Under the pieces are notes generated by a model that was given only the letters and a program-made list of their open reading frames with translations, made no database searches and had not been told where the DNA came from. Of a stretch of 64,000 nt of DNA, positions 1-12,065 are shown one piece after another. The stretch is from Lactuca virosa (Eukaryota > Streptophyta > Magnoliopsida > Asterales > Asteraceae). The stretch covers positions 109,715,332-109,779,331 of the forward strand of contig CAKMRJ010005523.1 in assembly GCA_928212115.1 (NCBI GenBank), read 5' to 3'. Every line of letters starts with the position of its first letter. The first letter of the stretch is position 1. Made by a program: the position numbers and the translations under genes.

Positions 1-792
1 GTTCAGTGTAAAAAGTGAATTTTCAATAAACGGCTTTTTAGCCATAAAAATCTAAATAAATGTTGTAGATTATGTTAAACCGAGAACTTTCATAAAAAAA
101 GGTCAAAATCTGACTTCGTATGAGGAAGTTATGATTTTTCTAAGTTTCGGTTTAGCAGTAGACAGCTAAAAACTCGAAATAAAGATCGAGTGATTTTTAG
201 CCAACATAACCTAAACGATAATTGAAGGTCTCGTGAATAGTAGTACAACGGTAAAAAGACAGACAAAAACGGACGTCATATGAAGAAGTTATGAATTTTT
301 AACGGATTTTCCTGTCCCGGTCTGTTAAAAATAATAATATTAAAAATAAATTCAAAATTTGCCAACAAAGTCTAAACGAAAGTCGTAGAGTATAATTTGA
401 CCTACGCGTGCATATAAAGAACGTCGAAAACGGAGCTCGTATGCGAAAGTTATGAATTTCGCAAGTTTTGAGCACACAAAAATCGAAAAACGTTGAAAAC
501 CGGGAAAAATCGCAAGGCTGAGAACCGGCCACGTCACCTCGCATGCGAGGCTGCCGCGTGTCGCTTCGTGTCAGCTTCTGATTGGACCGAAGTTGCGGTC
601 CAGTGCGCATCCGACACGCCCTTCGCACGGTGGAGCCTCCGAGCTCGGACCCGTGTCCTCTTCCGATTCGACTGAAGTTGCGACCACTCATGATCTGACG
701 CGCCTCGCCAGATGTCCGAAGCGAAGCCTCCCCCTCGCCACCTGTCCAAGACACGCGTCTCCTTCCCCTTGCTTCGGATCCGAGGCTTCGGC

Positions 793-802
793 CTATAAAT
801 AG
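793..802 (+). promoter_or_regulatory. TATA box of the LTR promoter
   Basis: CTATAAATAG follows a GC-rich stretch and precedes a pyrimidine-rich stretch. The same box occurs inverted at 47253-47262 in the related LTR, which supports it as the retrotransposon promoter. Confidence 0.6.
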
Positions 803-1288
803 CCTGCGAGACTCTCCGGTTCTTAACTCATTTTTACACCATTTTTCATCCTTTTTCACTTCTTTCACCTCCCTAAACTTTCTTACAACCCCCCAAAGCC
901 CCGGTATCATATCTAAAACCCGAAGCAAGCCCCAAAGCCCCGAAATTCTCGAGAAGCTAACCTCTTTCCAGTCGAAGTGCTGCCCACGTAAAGCCTAGTT
1001 TTAATCAAAAACTCGCGGTTTCTTCGAGAAAGATCATTTATAGAAACGAAATGCTGCCTAAATCACCACTTATCAAGTGAGTTCATACCCCTATAATCTA
1101 CCTTTTTAATGGTTTTAAATGCTTTTTAGGGGGGGGGGGGATACAAGTTGAACACAATCTAAATTGTGTTAATAATTGTATGTGATAACAATCACACAAA
1201 GGAATTCCTTATGCTTTTAAGGATTACCAAATACTTCCAAAATGACTTAAAGTCATGTTAAATCTTTAAAGTCATGTAAACTATTTTA

Positions 1289-1430
1289 ATACATCATATC
1301 GGGTTTGCATTAAAGGGGTACAAATACAACGTACCAGGGTTAGCAATCACGGGGTAATAATACATCATACCGGGTTTGCATTAACATGGGTACATATACA
1401 ACGTACCAAGGTTAGCAATCACGGGGTAAT
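1289..1430 (+). repeat. Two-copy tandem repeat, about 71 bp unit
   Basis: Two near-identical copies start with 'atacatcata' and end with 'cacggggtaata'. They lie inside the LTR. Confidence 0.8.
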
Positions 1431-1881
1431 AATACAAACTAAATTAGAAACAAACGAGAAATCTATTTTTCTAAATAAGTATACGAGGTCTAAACTACTT
1501 TATCAAGAAAAGGATATAATTCGATCTTTACTCAAACTAAAATGTGATGGTACGTCTTCAGGACATAGCAATACTTGCTATGTTATATCCTTGTAACCAT
1601 AATCTCCTGGAGGGAGAGCGGGCATTGTGTGTATAGATCTATACGGGACCGACAATCCCACATCCCGACTGCTAGCTACAGTCCGGTAGACCAGCCATGG
1701 GGTGACAAGTGTCACATATTCAGTTTCGACACCAGAAGGTCGTCGTGTACATTCTAGTCCAGCATGGTTACAACTTTATCACATTTTAAACCCTAATTAA
1801 CTAGGTTAATATTAGGGTAGTTATTCATCGGTAGTTTATTTTTAAGAAATACTATTGTATTAATCTCCTTCCATAAATAAA

Positions 1882-2026
1882 ACTGAACGATTTTTATGGG
1901 GATTTAAAACTACTATTCAGAAACGGTTTTATGGGGATTTAAAAACTACTATTCAGAAACGGTATTATGGGGATTTAAAACTACTTATCAGAACGGTTTT
2001 TTGGGGATTTAAAACTACTTATCAGA
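1882..2026 (+). repeat. Four-copy tandem repeat, about 36-40 bp unit
   Basis: The word 'tggggatttaaaa' followed by 'ctactattcagaaacgg' (with variants) repeats four times in a row within the LTR. Confidence 0.8.
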
Positions 2027-2683
2027 TGAAACTTAGTCATTCACTCTCTTTAAACTAGTATAACATAAAGGACCTTTAGTGGCTAATTCTATAATTCCTT
2101 AGTTTATACATCAGAGTTATATATAAGTAATATCCAATTGACAGTGAAATGTGTGACTTCCGCCTTACTTCCTGTTCCTTGTTTGGTTGTGGGCTTAGGG
2201 AAGATTCACCCATTTAACTGTCCATTCGATATTAGGTTATATATAACTGGTATAAACTAAGTAATTGCAGAGGGAACTATTGAGGTTATCATTTTATCAC
2301 ATCAGGAAATATAGGATTTTCTGGAGGAACCAGCGAACTTTTCCAAGAACTTTAGAGTATACTTTATTGAACTAAAATACTTATGAACTCACCAGCTTAA
2401 ATGTTGATCTACTCTTTCAAAATAACTAGTATTCTCAGGAATCCAGTAGACATGTACACTCCCAAAGCTTTTGAGAAGACTACCTAGTACCGTACTGCGA
2501 CTCTTGTCTTCTACTGTATCTACTTTGATGTTTGAATATGTAATGTTTAAATACTTATGTAAAACTTATACATATTAATGTAATGGTTGTTTATACTTTG
2601 ATTACTATATTGCATGTATTGTGATACTTACATGACGTCCTCCGCCCCCGAACTTTTCCGCCGTTCTGGTTTGGGGGTGTGAC

Positions 2684-3941
2684 AAATTATGTCTCTAACT
2701 TGAACAAACTCATAAAAATCGAATTTCAAAAAAGAATAAGAAATTTCAAGAACGATAGAACATACAAAGATTCATAGTCAGATTATCAGAAATCAATTTC
2801 ACCTCTAACAGTCGATTATGAAAGACTGAACCTTCAAATTTCTAGCAATTAAGAAAGAAATCCAATTGAGGCAGTGAATGGAACTCTCGATTCAAGTCTC
2901 TAGGCCAGATTCCTAAAATAAATCAAATAACCTTATTAACTTCCCATTAGTGCTATATCAGAAAAAGGAAATCGCCAAAAGAAGGGAAACAATAGAGTTT
3001 CCCGTTTTCTGAAATCGTGAAAAGAACTAGACACAATTAGTCTCTCAATTCAAAAATAATATTCGATTCACTGATGGTTGTTGCGGACGAATTCAGAAAA
3101 TCAGAAAAAAATGAAAGAAATCGATTAACTTGAAATCTTGAATAAGAAATAGAAGAATGATCGTTAACTCTTGCTTTTGGAGAAGACGTTGTTTGGATTT
3201 TCCATGGCAATGTTTGGATTTTCCATAGAAATCTAACTGTTGAAGAGTTACGACGCCTTGGAATTCGGACGCACGTCGGGTAAGTCTCGTTCTCTCCCAT
3301 GCTCCATATATTCGATTAGTTCCTGATCAGAGTATTGGGGTTTGAAGTAGTCCAACAGGCTAAAAAGTAATGGGCTGTTAATATATAGCCAAAATAACAA
3401 GTTAAAAATTGGGGCCCTTTGGCATTTGGGGGCCCGGGGCGGTCGCCCAGCTTGCCCAGGCCCATGGGTCCGCCCTGCACACAAACCTAGGTGTGTTTTT
3501 GGGACTTTTTGAGAGTGTGACATCACCATGGTCCACCACCCTTGTAAGAGTTGATAAAAAAATAAGCTAACCCTTGGATTTCCTTCCTCTCCACTGTTGG
3601 ATCTATATGCCCAAAAATCATTATGGAGTGATATTGCTAATAATATATGATCCTATAGGGTCACACATTTATCAAGTTGACACATTTTGTATATTTATTT
3701 ACCAAATATTTTACTAATAGCTTTAATTTACCAAATATTTTCGAAGTTTAGGAAGACAAATAAGGAAAGAATATCATACTATGAGCATAGACAATATGAT
3801 ATGCACATCTATACCAACTTAAGAAATAAAAACATACAAATACTAAATATGTGAAGCTTTTTGGACTGTTACACATGCATTCACTATACTAAGACTTAAA
3901 AGAAAATAAGATTGATTGACACAACTAGCTATGATCACTTG
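2684..3941. other. Unassigned intergenic DNA
   Basis: No gene is recognised. A GC-rich patch at about 3415-3482 (ending 'gggtccgccctg') resembles, in reverse complement, the CAGGG(G)CGGA start of hAT-type elements such as the one at 44977. No matching second end was found. Confidence 0.4.
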
Positions 3942-4075
3942 ATTGAGCACTTTCACATGTTTGGATGTTTAGTTTATGTTCATGATGGTATTGAGAAACA
4001 TGATAAGTTTGGTGAAAGAGGGAGCTCATACGTATTTCTTAGATACCCGATGGGCCATAAGGTGTGCAATATATA
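3942..4075 (+). pseudogene. Ty1/copia integrase relic
   Basis: In one frame this reads IEHFHMFGCLVYVHDG, then KHDKFGERG, then YVFLRYPMGHKVCN, followed by a stop. This matches the conserved integrase C-terminal stretch of copia polyproteins (typical order: HLRVFGC, KFD.R, C.F.GYP.G.KG). Only about 45 codons remain, with no LTR or other pol domain beside it, so it is an old fragment. The family call rests on the FGC and YP.GHK words. Confidence 0.6.
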
Positions 4076-4095
4076 AGACGGAGACGCACTACTTG

Positions 4096-4990
4096 TAACA
4101 CCCCAATTTTCTAATATCGATTAAATGACAAATAATCGTTCCAACATCTCCCAAGATCAATTATAAACTTACTTATAGACTAAACTACAACGGAAGCAAA
4201 TAAAATAAAATAAAGTCTTCAACTGAACAACTTCGGGTGTTACGTCTTTGCGGAATTCCTCTGTCGTCTTGTTGATCAATCCTTCTCCCTAGCCTTCTTA
4301 CTGTCACTTGTTATATAGTTTCCTGGGTTGCACACATTTAAAGTTTCTAAATGGGTAAGCCTAGGGCCTAGTGAGTTCGTGTTGCACATACATGCTCATC
4401 ACTTAAAAAAACATATAGTTTATCATATATCTTAAATAAATCATACAACAAAACATATCACCTGATGACATACTTTAGGGGAACAATTAATTATCCAGAG
4501 AAAGAACCAAAAGTTCATTTCCCTTCTCCTTAAGACAACTCATCATCCATTGTACTCAAATATTTTAAATATCCAAGGAAATGAGTGTAAACCTCAATTC
4601 TCATCCCCGCCGATCACACACATCCGTCATGCTTACAACGATTAAACATCCACCCGTTCCCGCTAAACATGTCATCCGAAAACACATCCAGTAGATAACA
4701 AATCCAAAATAGCATTTGTACGCAACCATATTTATCATAAAACATATTGTCAATAAATAAATAAAAACCACATAATAAACGCATGACAAACATTTATGTG
4801 CGAGTAACCACAGAACACGAAAAAAAACTCACCTCGCAACCGAAAAGTCTTTACCGGATGTCATCACGCTACCCACAGACATGCACCCTACGTTTAACCA
4901 ATATGTAATTTCTAAGGCTATAATCCTATAAACATCTTATGTGTCCGTGGCATTTAGTTCGATTACTCGTATGTCTCGTTCGCCAAACTA
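4096..4990 (-). mobile_element. LTR-like fragment (gypsy type), right edge unclear
   Basis: It begins TGTAACACCCCAATTTT, the same LTR-start style as the element at 7505. It contains a 'gggcctagtgagttcg' block and a 'ctcacctcgcaa' block that lie in the same order as similar blocks in the 7505 LTR. The second edge cannot be placed. No coding region is visible. Confidence 0.4.
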
Positions 4991-5328
4991 ATATTTTACT
5001 TATTGCTCTTTAAAAAATATATATTATAATATCAAATTTTCAAAAATGATAACCAACCATTAAATATTAAATTAAATGGCCAATAGTTTTTTATAGCAAA
5101 AGAAAGTTCATACGCTGAAAACTTTCCGAATTTTGTAATTAAAATACATTAACATGTACTCAACAATGCATGCATGACTATTTATTTAACTTTACCTTCA
5201 TTTGTAAACAAAACAAACAAATGGACGTTTCTATTCATTGTGAAAAAAAAAGGATCCAAATCTCCAGGGACCATTCCTGTAATTTGTAGGTTTATATTTT
5301 GTATTGTTTAAGATCTAAGAATAAGGAT

Positions 5329-5630
5329 CGTTCATTTTGTAAGGGCCACTTTTGTAATTAATATATACTATTAAAGCACAAGAGCTTTAGGGAACAGTTA
5401 GTTTTTTTGTCTTTACATCGTTCATTTTGTAAAGGTCACTTTTGTAATTAATATATACTATTAAAGCACAAGAGCTTTAGGGAACAGTATAGTTTTTTGT
5501 CTTTACAAATTTGCCACATAAGTTTTCCGGTTTTACATGGGTACTATTAAAGCACAAGAGGTTTAGGGCACAGTATAGTTTTTTGTCTTTACAAATTTGT
5601 CACATAAGTTTTTCCGGTTTTACATGGGGA
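5329..5630 (+). repeat. Three-copy tandem repeat, 86-90 bp unit, Helitron-5'-like
   Basis: The word 'tactattaaagcacaagag' recurs at about 5366, 5456 and 5542. Copies one and two share a further 'cgttcattttgtaa' lead; copies two and three share 'ttttttgtctttacaaattt'. This A-rich word resembles the 5' start of plant Helitrons, and a Helitron 3' end lies 300 bp downstream. Confidence 0.65.
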
Positions 5631-5771
5631 ACAAGATAAAGACTTTCGAAAGTTGTCAGTTTTGGTCCATTAGGTTTGACATTTTGTTGGTTTTAACCAT
5701 AAACACAATTTCCTTTATTAGAACTGATTTTATGAAAATTACAATACAATCCCTGGACTATATATTTCATA

Positions 5772-5773
<2 letters not shown>

Positions 5774-5810
<37 letters not shown>
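5774..5810 (+). repeat. (TTA)n microsatellite
   Basis: About twelve TTA units in a row. They create a false poly-leucine reading frame. Confidence 0.95.
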
Positions 5811-5812
<2 letters not shown>

Positions 5813-5906
5813 TTCTTTATTTAAATACTAATAAATATCAAATAAATTATATGTATATTGTGACTATTGTGACTACACACTTCTATGTCCCACACTATTA
5901 CAAATA

Positions 5907-5942
5907 AAAAACACGCCAGAGGCGCGACTGGGCGTTTCCTAG
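5907..5942 (+). mobile_element. Helitron 3' terminus
   Basis: A GC-rich hairpin (arms CGCCAG and CTGGGCG around AGGCGCGA) is followed within a few bases by CTAG and then T. Hairpin plus CTRR inserted before T is the usual 3' end of plant Helitrons. The 5' end (TC) is not placed; it probably lies among the repeats at 5329-5630, giving a short non-autonomous element. Confidence 0.6.
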
Positions 5943-6828
5943 TTTGTAATCAATTTGCAAGACAACTCACAATACCCACGTTTAAACGTGGGTCGCCCAT
6001 AATTGAATCGACTATCTTCCTAACCCGTAAAACGCAATCTTTTTTTTTCTGCAATTTTTAAGAATTTCAAACTCTTTTTTTTCTGCACAAACCTTTTGAT
6101 TTATTTAACTTATAATCACTTCTCATTTTCACCATTTTCCAACCTAAACAATGTTCAATTTCAATATAAAAAACCATATTATTCTATATTAAATGCATCT
6201 TTTTATACCAAAATATATAAATTTTTTAAAAATCAAATTTAACCATTTCCTGACTACCACGGAGACATACGCATCGAACCAACCATGAAACACACAATCT
6301 ATAGCTATTTCTTCAAAGTATTTCGAACGAAAATTAACGAAATTTAGAAGGACATACCTTAACTTCTAGAGAAATTTTGAAAATCTTCACAACCTTATAC
6401 CCCTCAATTCTCCCTCGAATCTTAGTCGTTTCTTGCAATTCCAATGTGGTTTTCACTCGATTTCTCAAGCTATATATAATGGCTATGTTTATAACCGATG
6501 AACCCCCTTCATTTGCTCGAATTTTACTTCCCCAAAGAAGGTGATGAGTTTGGACATTAAACCTCATAACTCTCTACTATTAACCCATTAATCAATGAAC
6601 TAATCATTTTATTATAATGATATAATCTAATTACGTATATATTTATATATTTTAAATTTGAGTTATCACACTACTCGTGACGTGGCCTTCGTTGAAAACG
6701 ATTTTCCTTTGGTGACAATTATGAAGGTCACAAAACCAATGAAAAGGAACACTTGGCTAATTTAGTAAATGACAATCAAAGGTTCGTTGGTAATTAAACA
6801 CTAGGGTTAATCAAGGTAATAATCCACA
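5943..6828. other. AT-rich intergenic DNA
   Basis: I see no gene, LTR end or paired terminal repeat in this stretch. Confidence 0.5.
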
Positions 6829-6836
6829 GTCAACAT

Positions 6837-7401
6837 CAGTGTTTTAAAAACCGGTTTGAACTGTTGGTCGAACCGATTGGACCGGAAATCGGAGAAGCAA
6901 GCGGTTCAATTAGCATCGGTATTATGTCTATTTTTGAACCGGAATGAACCGGCCGGTTTTTACAAAAACCCGGTTGAACCGGTTTAATTAAACCGGTTGA
7001 ACCAGTTAAATTAAATAAAAACACATGAAAATTGATCATTTTGCATAACAAACTTTGTCGTTTTTTTTTCACATCTATTTAGATTTCTTTGAATAAAAAC
7101 ACATGGTAAATGTTAGAGGTTTTTAAATACGTTTGTATTCATTTAAAACTATATTTTATTTTCGTATTAGACTTTATTTTCTTTTTAATGTACGTAGATT
7201 GATGTAAAATTTATGGTTATTTGTTTTTTAATATATTTTGATTGATCTATGACTTGTATTTATATGTATTTTTAATATTTAAACTTGTGAATATCTATGT
7301 GTGTAGGAAAATAGAAAAAAGAATGAAAATTATAGAAACTAGTTGAACCGGAAACCAATCACCAAACCGGTTCAACTAAAAAATCGATTTCTAAAATATT
7401 G
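6837..7401. mobile_element. hAT-type MITE, 565 bp, CCGGTT-rich
   Basis: An exact 8-bp target duplication GTCAACAT flanks it (6829-6836 and 7402-7409). The ends are inverted: CAGTGTTTTAAAAACCGG on the left and, reversed, CAATATTTTAGAAATCG on the right. The interior repeats AACCGGTT-like words. No transposase frame is present, so it is non-autonomous. The 8-bp duplication points to the hAT superfamily. Confidence 0.75.
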
Positions 7402-7504
7402 GTCAACATAATTATCTGACCCTAATATCATGGACCCAAATTCACATAAGAGACACTGAAACTGGGGCAGGGGCACAACTGCCCCCAACATATTGGAACC
7501 TAGG

Positions 7505-9733
7505 TGTAACACCCATAAAATTTGAGCCAAATTAAAACATTTTAATCATTCAAAAACCATTACGTTCATACAACTCGTTTTCAAAATAGTTTAAACATCA
7601 GAGTATCCCCCAGAACCATATCATATAAATCATAAAACATGAGGAGCGGTACGATCACGCCTTCGCCTTGCCACGATCTCCTGAAGTACCTGAAACAATA
7701 CACTGAAACTGTAAGCCCGAAAGCTTAGTGAGTTACCCCCAAAATACCAACCACACATATCACACTCATAACATATCATAAATAGAACAACCCATGCACA
7801 TCGGGTCTACTGTGTGACTGGTCCGCCCGCACCGGGCCTTCAGTCCACCTGGTCCACCCTCCGAGTCTAGCCATGTACGTCGAGTCTACAGTGTGATTGG
7901 TCCGCCCGCACCGGGCCTTCAATCCACCTGGTCCACTCTCTAAGTCTACAGTATGACTGGTCCGCCCGCACCGGGCCTTCAGTCGGCCTGGTCCACTCCC
8001 CGAGCCTCGGCACGTCTGGTCCGCCCTCTTGGGGCCTTCAGCCTATCCGGTCCGCCCTGGGTATGTTGGCCTTCAGCACAAAGCAGGACCCGCCTCAACC
8101 CAACCCCCGTCAAACAACCATGTGCACATAAAACAATCAATCACATAACAATCCTCAACCAGACAAACAGTCTAACAGATCACATAGCATATCAACATCC
8201 TAACCAGGATTCCGACCTAACCGGTCACTAGCATAACATTACCCTATATCCCGGGTACCGACCTTAACCATGTCACTAACATAACACCATCCTAAATACC
8301 AGGATGCAGATCTAGCAAAACAATAACATAACAAACAATACCCAGATTTCCATCCGATAAAGGGCCGACCTTGGTGCCGTAGACCCTGTCGATATAGAGA
8401 GGATAACTCACCTCGCAATTGTCGACTGAAAGGATAAGATCAGCTGCTCCGATCACCAACACGAACTCCACCACCGAACACTACCAAAGAACCAATTCCA
8501 TAAATATCAAAATTACCAAAATACCCTTGGAAGTCAAACTGGTCAACTCTTGGTCAAAGTCAAAGTCCTCAGTCAAAGTCAACCTCCCTGACTGACTCTA
8601 CTCGCCGAGTCGACCCGTCGACTCGTCGAGTCCCTATACTCAGAAATTCCCATAACCCGAGTCTACTCGCCGAGTCACCCCAAGACTCGTCGAGTCCAAC
8701 GATCTCCGAGTCCCATCCTGTCCAACTCACTGAGTCACCCCTCGACTCACTGATCTGCGTCTTAACCAAAAGGGGTTAGGGGTTCTGCGACCAGACTCGC
8801 CGAGTCCAAGAACAGACTCGCCAAGTCCACGACAATCTTCAATAGACTCGCCGAGTTGTTCTTCCAACTCGTCGAGTCCAAGCTCATCATCATAAGACTC
8901 GCCGAGTCACCCATGCGACTCGCCGAGTTACTACGTGACTCAAAGTCTGATCTCTAGCCCGACTCGCTGAGTCATCTCCCAGACTCGTCGAGTCCATACG
9001 TGCATTCCCAAAATCTCGAGACACAGAGCTGCTCCTTTGCTCCAAACAATAGATCGGGGTCTCTAGAGTCCATTAGCAACATAAAGTTGCTACCTTTACG
9101 TGCTTCTTGCCCCATAATACCAAAAACCAAGCTAGAAAGGGACTTAACTCTTGGGGAAAGGCTTTTGCATAGCAACCAAAAGGGCTTTCTGCATCTTTGA
9201 TCCAAATAGAGTTCAGATCTGGAGTTTCAACTCCAGATCTAACTTATACACCAAGATCTCATCATATCATCTCCAAACAAGCCCTAAAACTTCCATGAAA
9301 ATGGATCTAGAAAGGGGAAGGCCAAGGATAACGATTCATTACCTCCAAAACGACCTCCTGCTGAAGAGTAATCTGAATCTCCACAAATCTCCTTGATCTT
9401 CAAGATCTCTTCACAAAACACTTAACAATGCTCCAATTTGCTTCCAATGGCTCTCACTCACGATTCTAGGGTTTCTGGGTCTCAAAGGGGGCTAAGGGAG
9501 CTGAGGGGAGGACATTAAGTCCTTTAAATAGGGTGCAACCCCGAAGATTAGGGTTTTTCCTCGACCAGCACTGACTCGTCGAGTCCAGCCGCCGACTCGC
9601 CGAGTCAGGCCACTTAGCCCCGTGCCACGCACCCGCTTCGACTCGGCGAGTCAAGAGACCTACTCGCCGAGTCCCTTCCTTTATTTTCACTTAGCACCCT
9701 TCAACTTCTTGCTTCCGAACTTGGGATGTTACA
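7505..9733 (-). repeat. Left (3') LTR of Ty3 element 1
   Basis: Starts TGTAACACCC and ends GGGATGTTACA. It contains tandem 'ggtccgcccgcaccgggcc' units (7813-8060) and about 17 copies of ACTCGNCGAGT-type palindromic words (8597-9685). It differs from the right LTR by small indels, including a missing 29-bp unit at 8050 and an extra 21 bp in the palindromic array. The promoter on the minus strand is probably the CTATTTAAAG box near 9520. Confidence 0.9.
8597..9685 (-). repeat. Array of ACTCGNCGAGT palindromic words in the LTR
   Basis: GACTCGCCGAGTC, GACTCGTCGAGTC and one-base variants occur many times at irregular spacing, mostly in two clusters. Each is an 11-13 bp near-perfect palindrome. 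The same array is in the right LTR at about 22190-23255. Confidence 0.85.
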
Positions 9734-9748
9734 ATTCTCCCCCACTTA
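9734..9748 (-). promoter_or_regulatory. Polypurine tract of Ty3 element 1
   Basis: Reads TAAGTGGGGGAGAAT on the minus strand, directly against the 3' LTR. It is the expected primer for plus-strand DNA synthesis. Confidence 0.8.
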
Positions 9749-11299
9749 AATTAGGCTTCGTCCTCGAAGCCTGCGGCAACACGAACTTCCGGATGATACT
9801 CCCACAATGCATCCACTGATCTCAAACCGGCCCAGATTCCTTCAATCATTGCTATCGAATCCCTAAAATCCATCTCTTCCCTTGCAGGGTCCTGATCAAC
9901 TGCTTCAAGCCGGCCATCGACTTCTTTTCTCTGATGACAACACTCATCAACTAAGTGCCACCTGAAGACACTACCTTACTTCCGTCTTACGCATTCATTC
10001 GCAACCTGCGAAAACTGGATACCACAACACCCACTGAGCTCCGCCAAGACACTAATTCATCTTCCTTCGCCCAAGATTGGCGATAACCCTGACAACTAGC
10101 AACCTGGAACGAATCCTCATGATGGAATACCCCAGGTTGGAATACCTCCACATACATAACCCAAGCCTACAACCATACTCGGAACTAAGGACCTTGTCCT
10201 TGCGTCACCCTCGAACCCTTCGGTTCGACACAACGGAGTGCAATCCACCCACACTTCCCTATCGCGATCTCTAGGTCCTAAACCTCCGACTGTAACATCC
10301 TTATGCAGTCCTCAGCACCGGTCCAGACTGCTCCCGAGTCTGTTATCCTGCTGAATCACCTTCCTCTGTCCCATTCCCCGATCTGGAACCACTATCCTCC
10401 TCCTCTTCCAAGGAGACCGAAAACACGCCTGCGCATCATCCAACATTGCCACAACCTCAACGGGCATCCAACCCGTATGTGCTTCCATATATCTGGTACA
10501 CTCCTAGTGCTTACTACCAATAACTGAAGCACTTTCGATCATCCATTTACTCCACTGCCTCTCTTTCAGAGGACCCACACTCCTTCCGGAGTTACATACC
10601 TTTCCTTTCCAGGAAGTCTACTCCACAACCATAACCGTACTTATAAGTGCCACTGAGCTAAACCCCACTCTACCGATCCACTAACACATACAGAGTCTTC
10701 AGCATGACTGGACCGCCCTTCCAGGCCTTCAGCCTATCTGGACCACTCTCAGAGCCTTCAGCATGTCTGGACCGCCCTCCTGGGCCTTCAGCCTGTCTGG
10801 ACCGTTCCCTGAACCTCCGGCCGACTCCATCATCATGATCAATACTTGGGGCCAGACCATATCGATTACTATTGCATGGTGACTTATTCACTCATCCTCC
10901 TCCTATCGATCCATGAACACATACAGAGTCTTCAGCATGACTGGACCGCCTTCCCAGGCCTTCAGCCTATCTGGACCACTCTCAGAACCTTCAGCATGTC
11001 TGGACCGCCCTCCTGGGCCTTCAGTCTATCCGGACCGCTCAAATGTCGTTGCACATCACCATGAACCATTCCTTCCGGGAATCCCTCTCCCATGCAGTCT
11101 GTTCTAGCCCTCTAGGGGTTCCGAACTCCACATCCATTCTATGAATCTTTTACCCCGGCCTGATCCCAGGCCTCTCAACAATCAATCACTTTCTCTGAAA
11201 ACCATGGTCTGTTCCCTGCCCCACGTGTCTATCTCCACATTCTCGGCTAGCACAACGCTGAAATCCAACAGCTAACCATCCCTGGATGCATGTTGTTCC
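9749..11299 (-). other. Non-coding interior of Ty3 element 1
   Basis: This is where pol would lie, but no pol motif is visible in any frame. It holds a 127-bp segment present twice (10679-10805 and 10911-11037, offset 232 bp) made of 'gcatgtctggaccgccctcc'-type units like those in the LTR. Confidence 0.7.
10679..11037 (-). repeat. Duplicated block of 'ctggaccgcc...ccttcagc' units
   Basis: Two copies offset by 232 bp share 'acacatacagagtcttcagc' and the following 100 bases with few changes. The units are related to the 'ggtccgccc' units in the LTR of the same element. Confidence 0.8.
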
Positions 11300-12048
11300 T
11301 GTTGGGTTTTGAGCATTCTAACACTCCTATGGTGTACATGCAACCCTATAAACCTTGGATCTATGTTTTCTCTATTATACATGCAAATATCAATATTCCA
11401 AGGTTTCATCCTAACTAGCATATTATGAAGCAACTATACTACAAAGTTCTAGTTAGATGACATACCTTTGATGTTGCTTGAAGTCTTGAACTTTAAGAGC
11501 TTAGCCCCAATAGTGTGGAAGCCTCAAGTGGAATCACAAATCACCAAAACACCTTGGAAGAACTTGAGAGAATATGTATGCTCACTAAAATCGGCCCACA
11601 CTTTTTTTCACACACTTGTGCCAATTTTGTGAGCCAAGGACCCCTTTATATATTATGGAGGATTAGGGTTACATCCATGTAAACCCTAATACACATGACC
11701 TTTCATTTACATAGGATCCATGGGTTAAAAGCTCCATGGACTATCCATGAAAGCTTAGCCCAACCTAAATGAACTTGGCCCATTCCATATATATAAGAGT
11801 CCATATTTTATTAGTTCTTTTTAATCACTTAATTAATTCTAAATTAATTCTTGATCAATACTAATTAAATAATATGATTCCATATTAATATATTAGAACT
11901 TATAATATATTAATATAAATCATAAATATACTATTCTCAAAAGACTATCCATATAAATTGTGCCGGTGAAGTGCAACCCAAATGGACCATGTCGGGTCGG
12001 GTCAAGTACATACCAAATATAGTTATGGACTTAGACATTAATCCAACA
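11300..12048 (-). repeat. Left (3') LTR of copia element 2
   Basis: 749 bp, TGTTGGG to CCAACA. On the right it is followed by the polypurine tract (minus strand CTTATCCAAGTGGGAGAC). Confidence 0.9.
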
Positions 12049-12065
12049 GTCTCCCACTTGGATAA

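Larger units (their letters stand above)
1..2683 (+). mobile_element. Ty3/gypsy-type LTR, 3' part (solo or 3' LTR)
   Basis: The first 500 bases match, in reverse complement, the LTR at 45621-48035: both carry the blocks around 'gaagttatga', 'cgtatgaggaagttatg' and 'aaaacggagctcgtatgcg'. The block ends at 2683 in GGGGGTGTGACA, a normal LTR end. No tRNA-Met primer-binding site follows, so this is a solo LTR or the 3' LTR of an element lying to the left of the window. Its start is outside the window. Two internal tandem repeats and a poly-G run (about 1130-1140) sit inside it. No coding region is supported here; the short open frames do not look like proteins. Confidence 0.7.

Noticed and set aside
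299..928. 209-codon minus-strand frame near the window start
   Set aside because: Lies in the LTR, opposite to its TATA box; composition is LTR-like and there is no known domain.
1289..2026. Tandem repeats as a CRISPR-like array
   Set aside because: Few copies without unique spacers, in a plant LTR.
4601..4789. 62-codon minus-strand frame with hydrophobic stretches
   Set aside because: Inside an LTR-like fragment with no homology and no promoter context.
5774..5810. Poly-leucine segment as a membrane peptide
   Set aside because: It is the TTA microsatellite.
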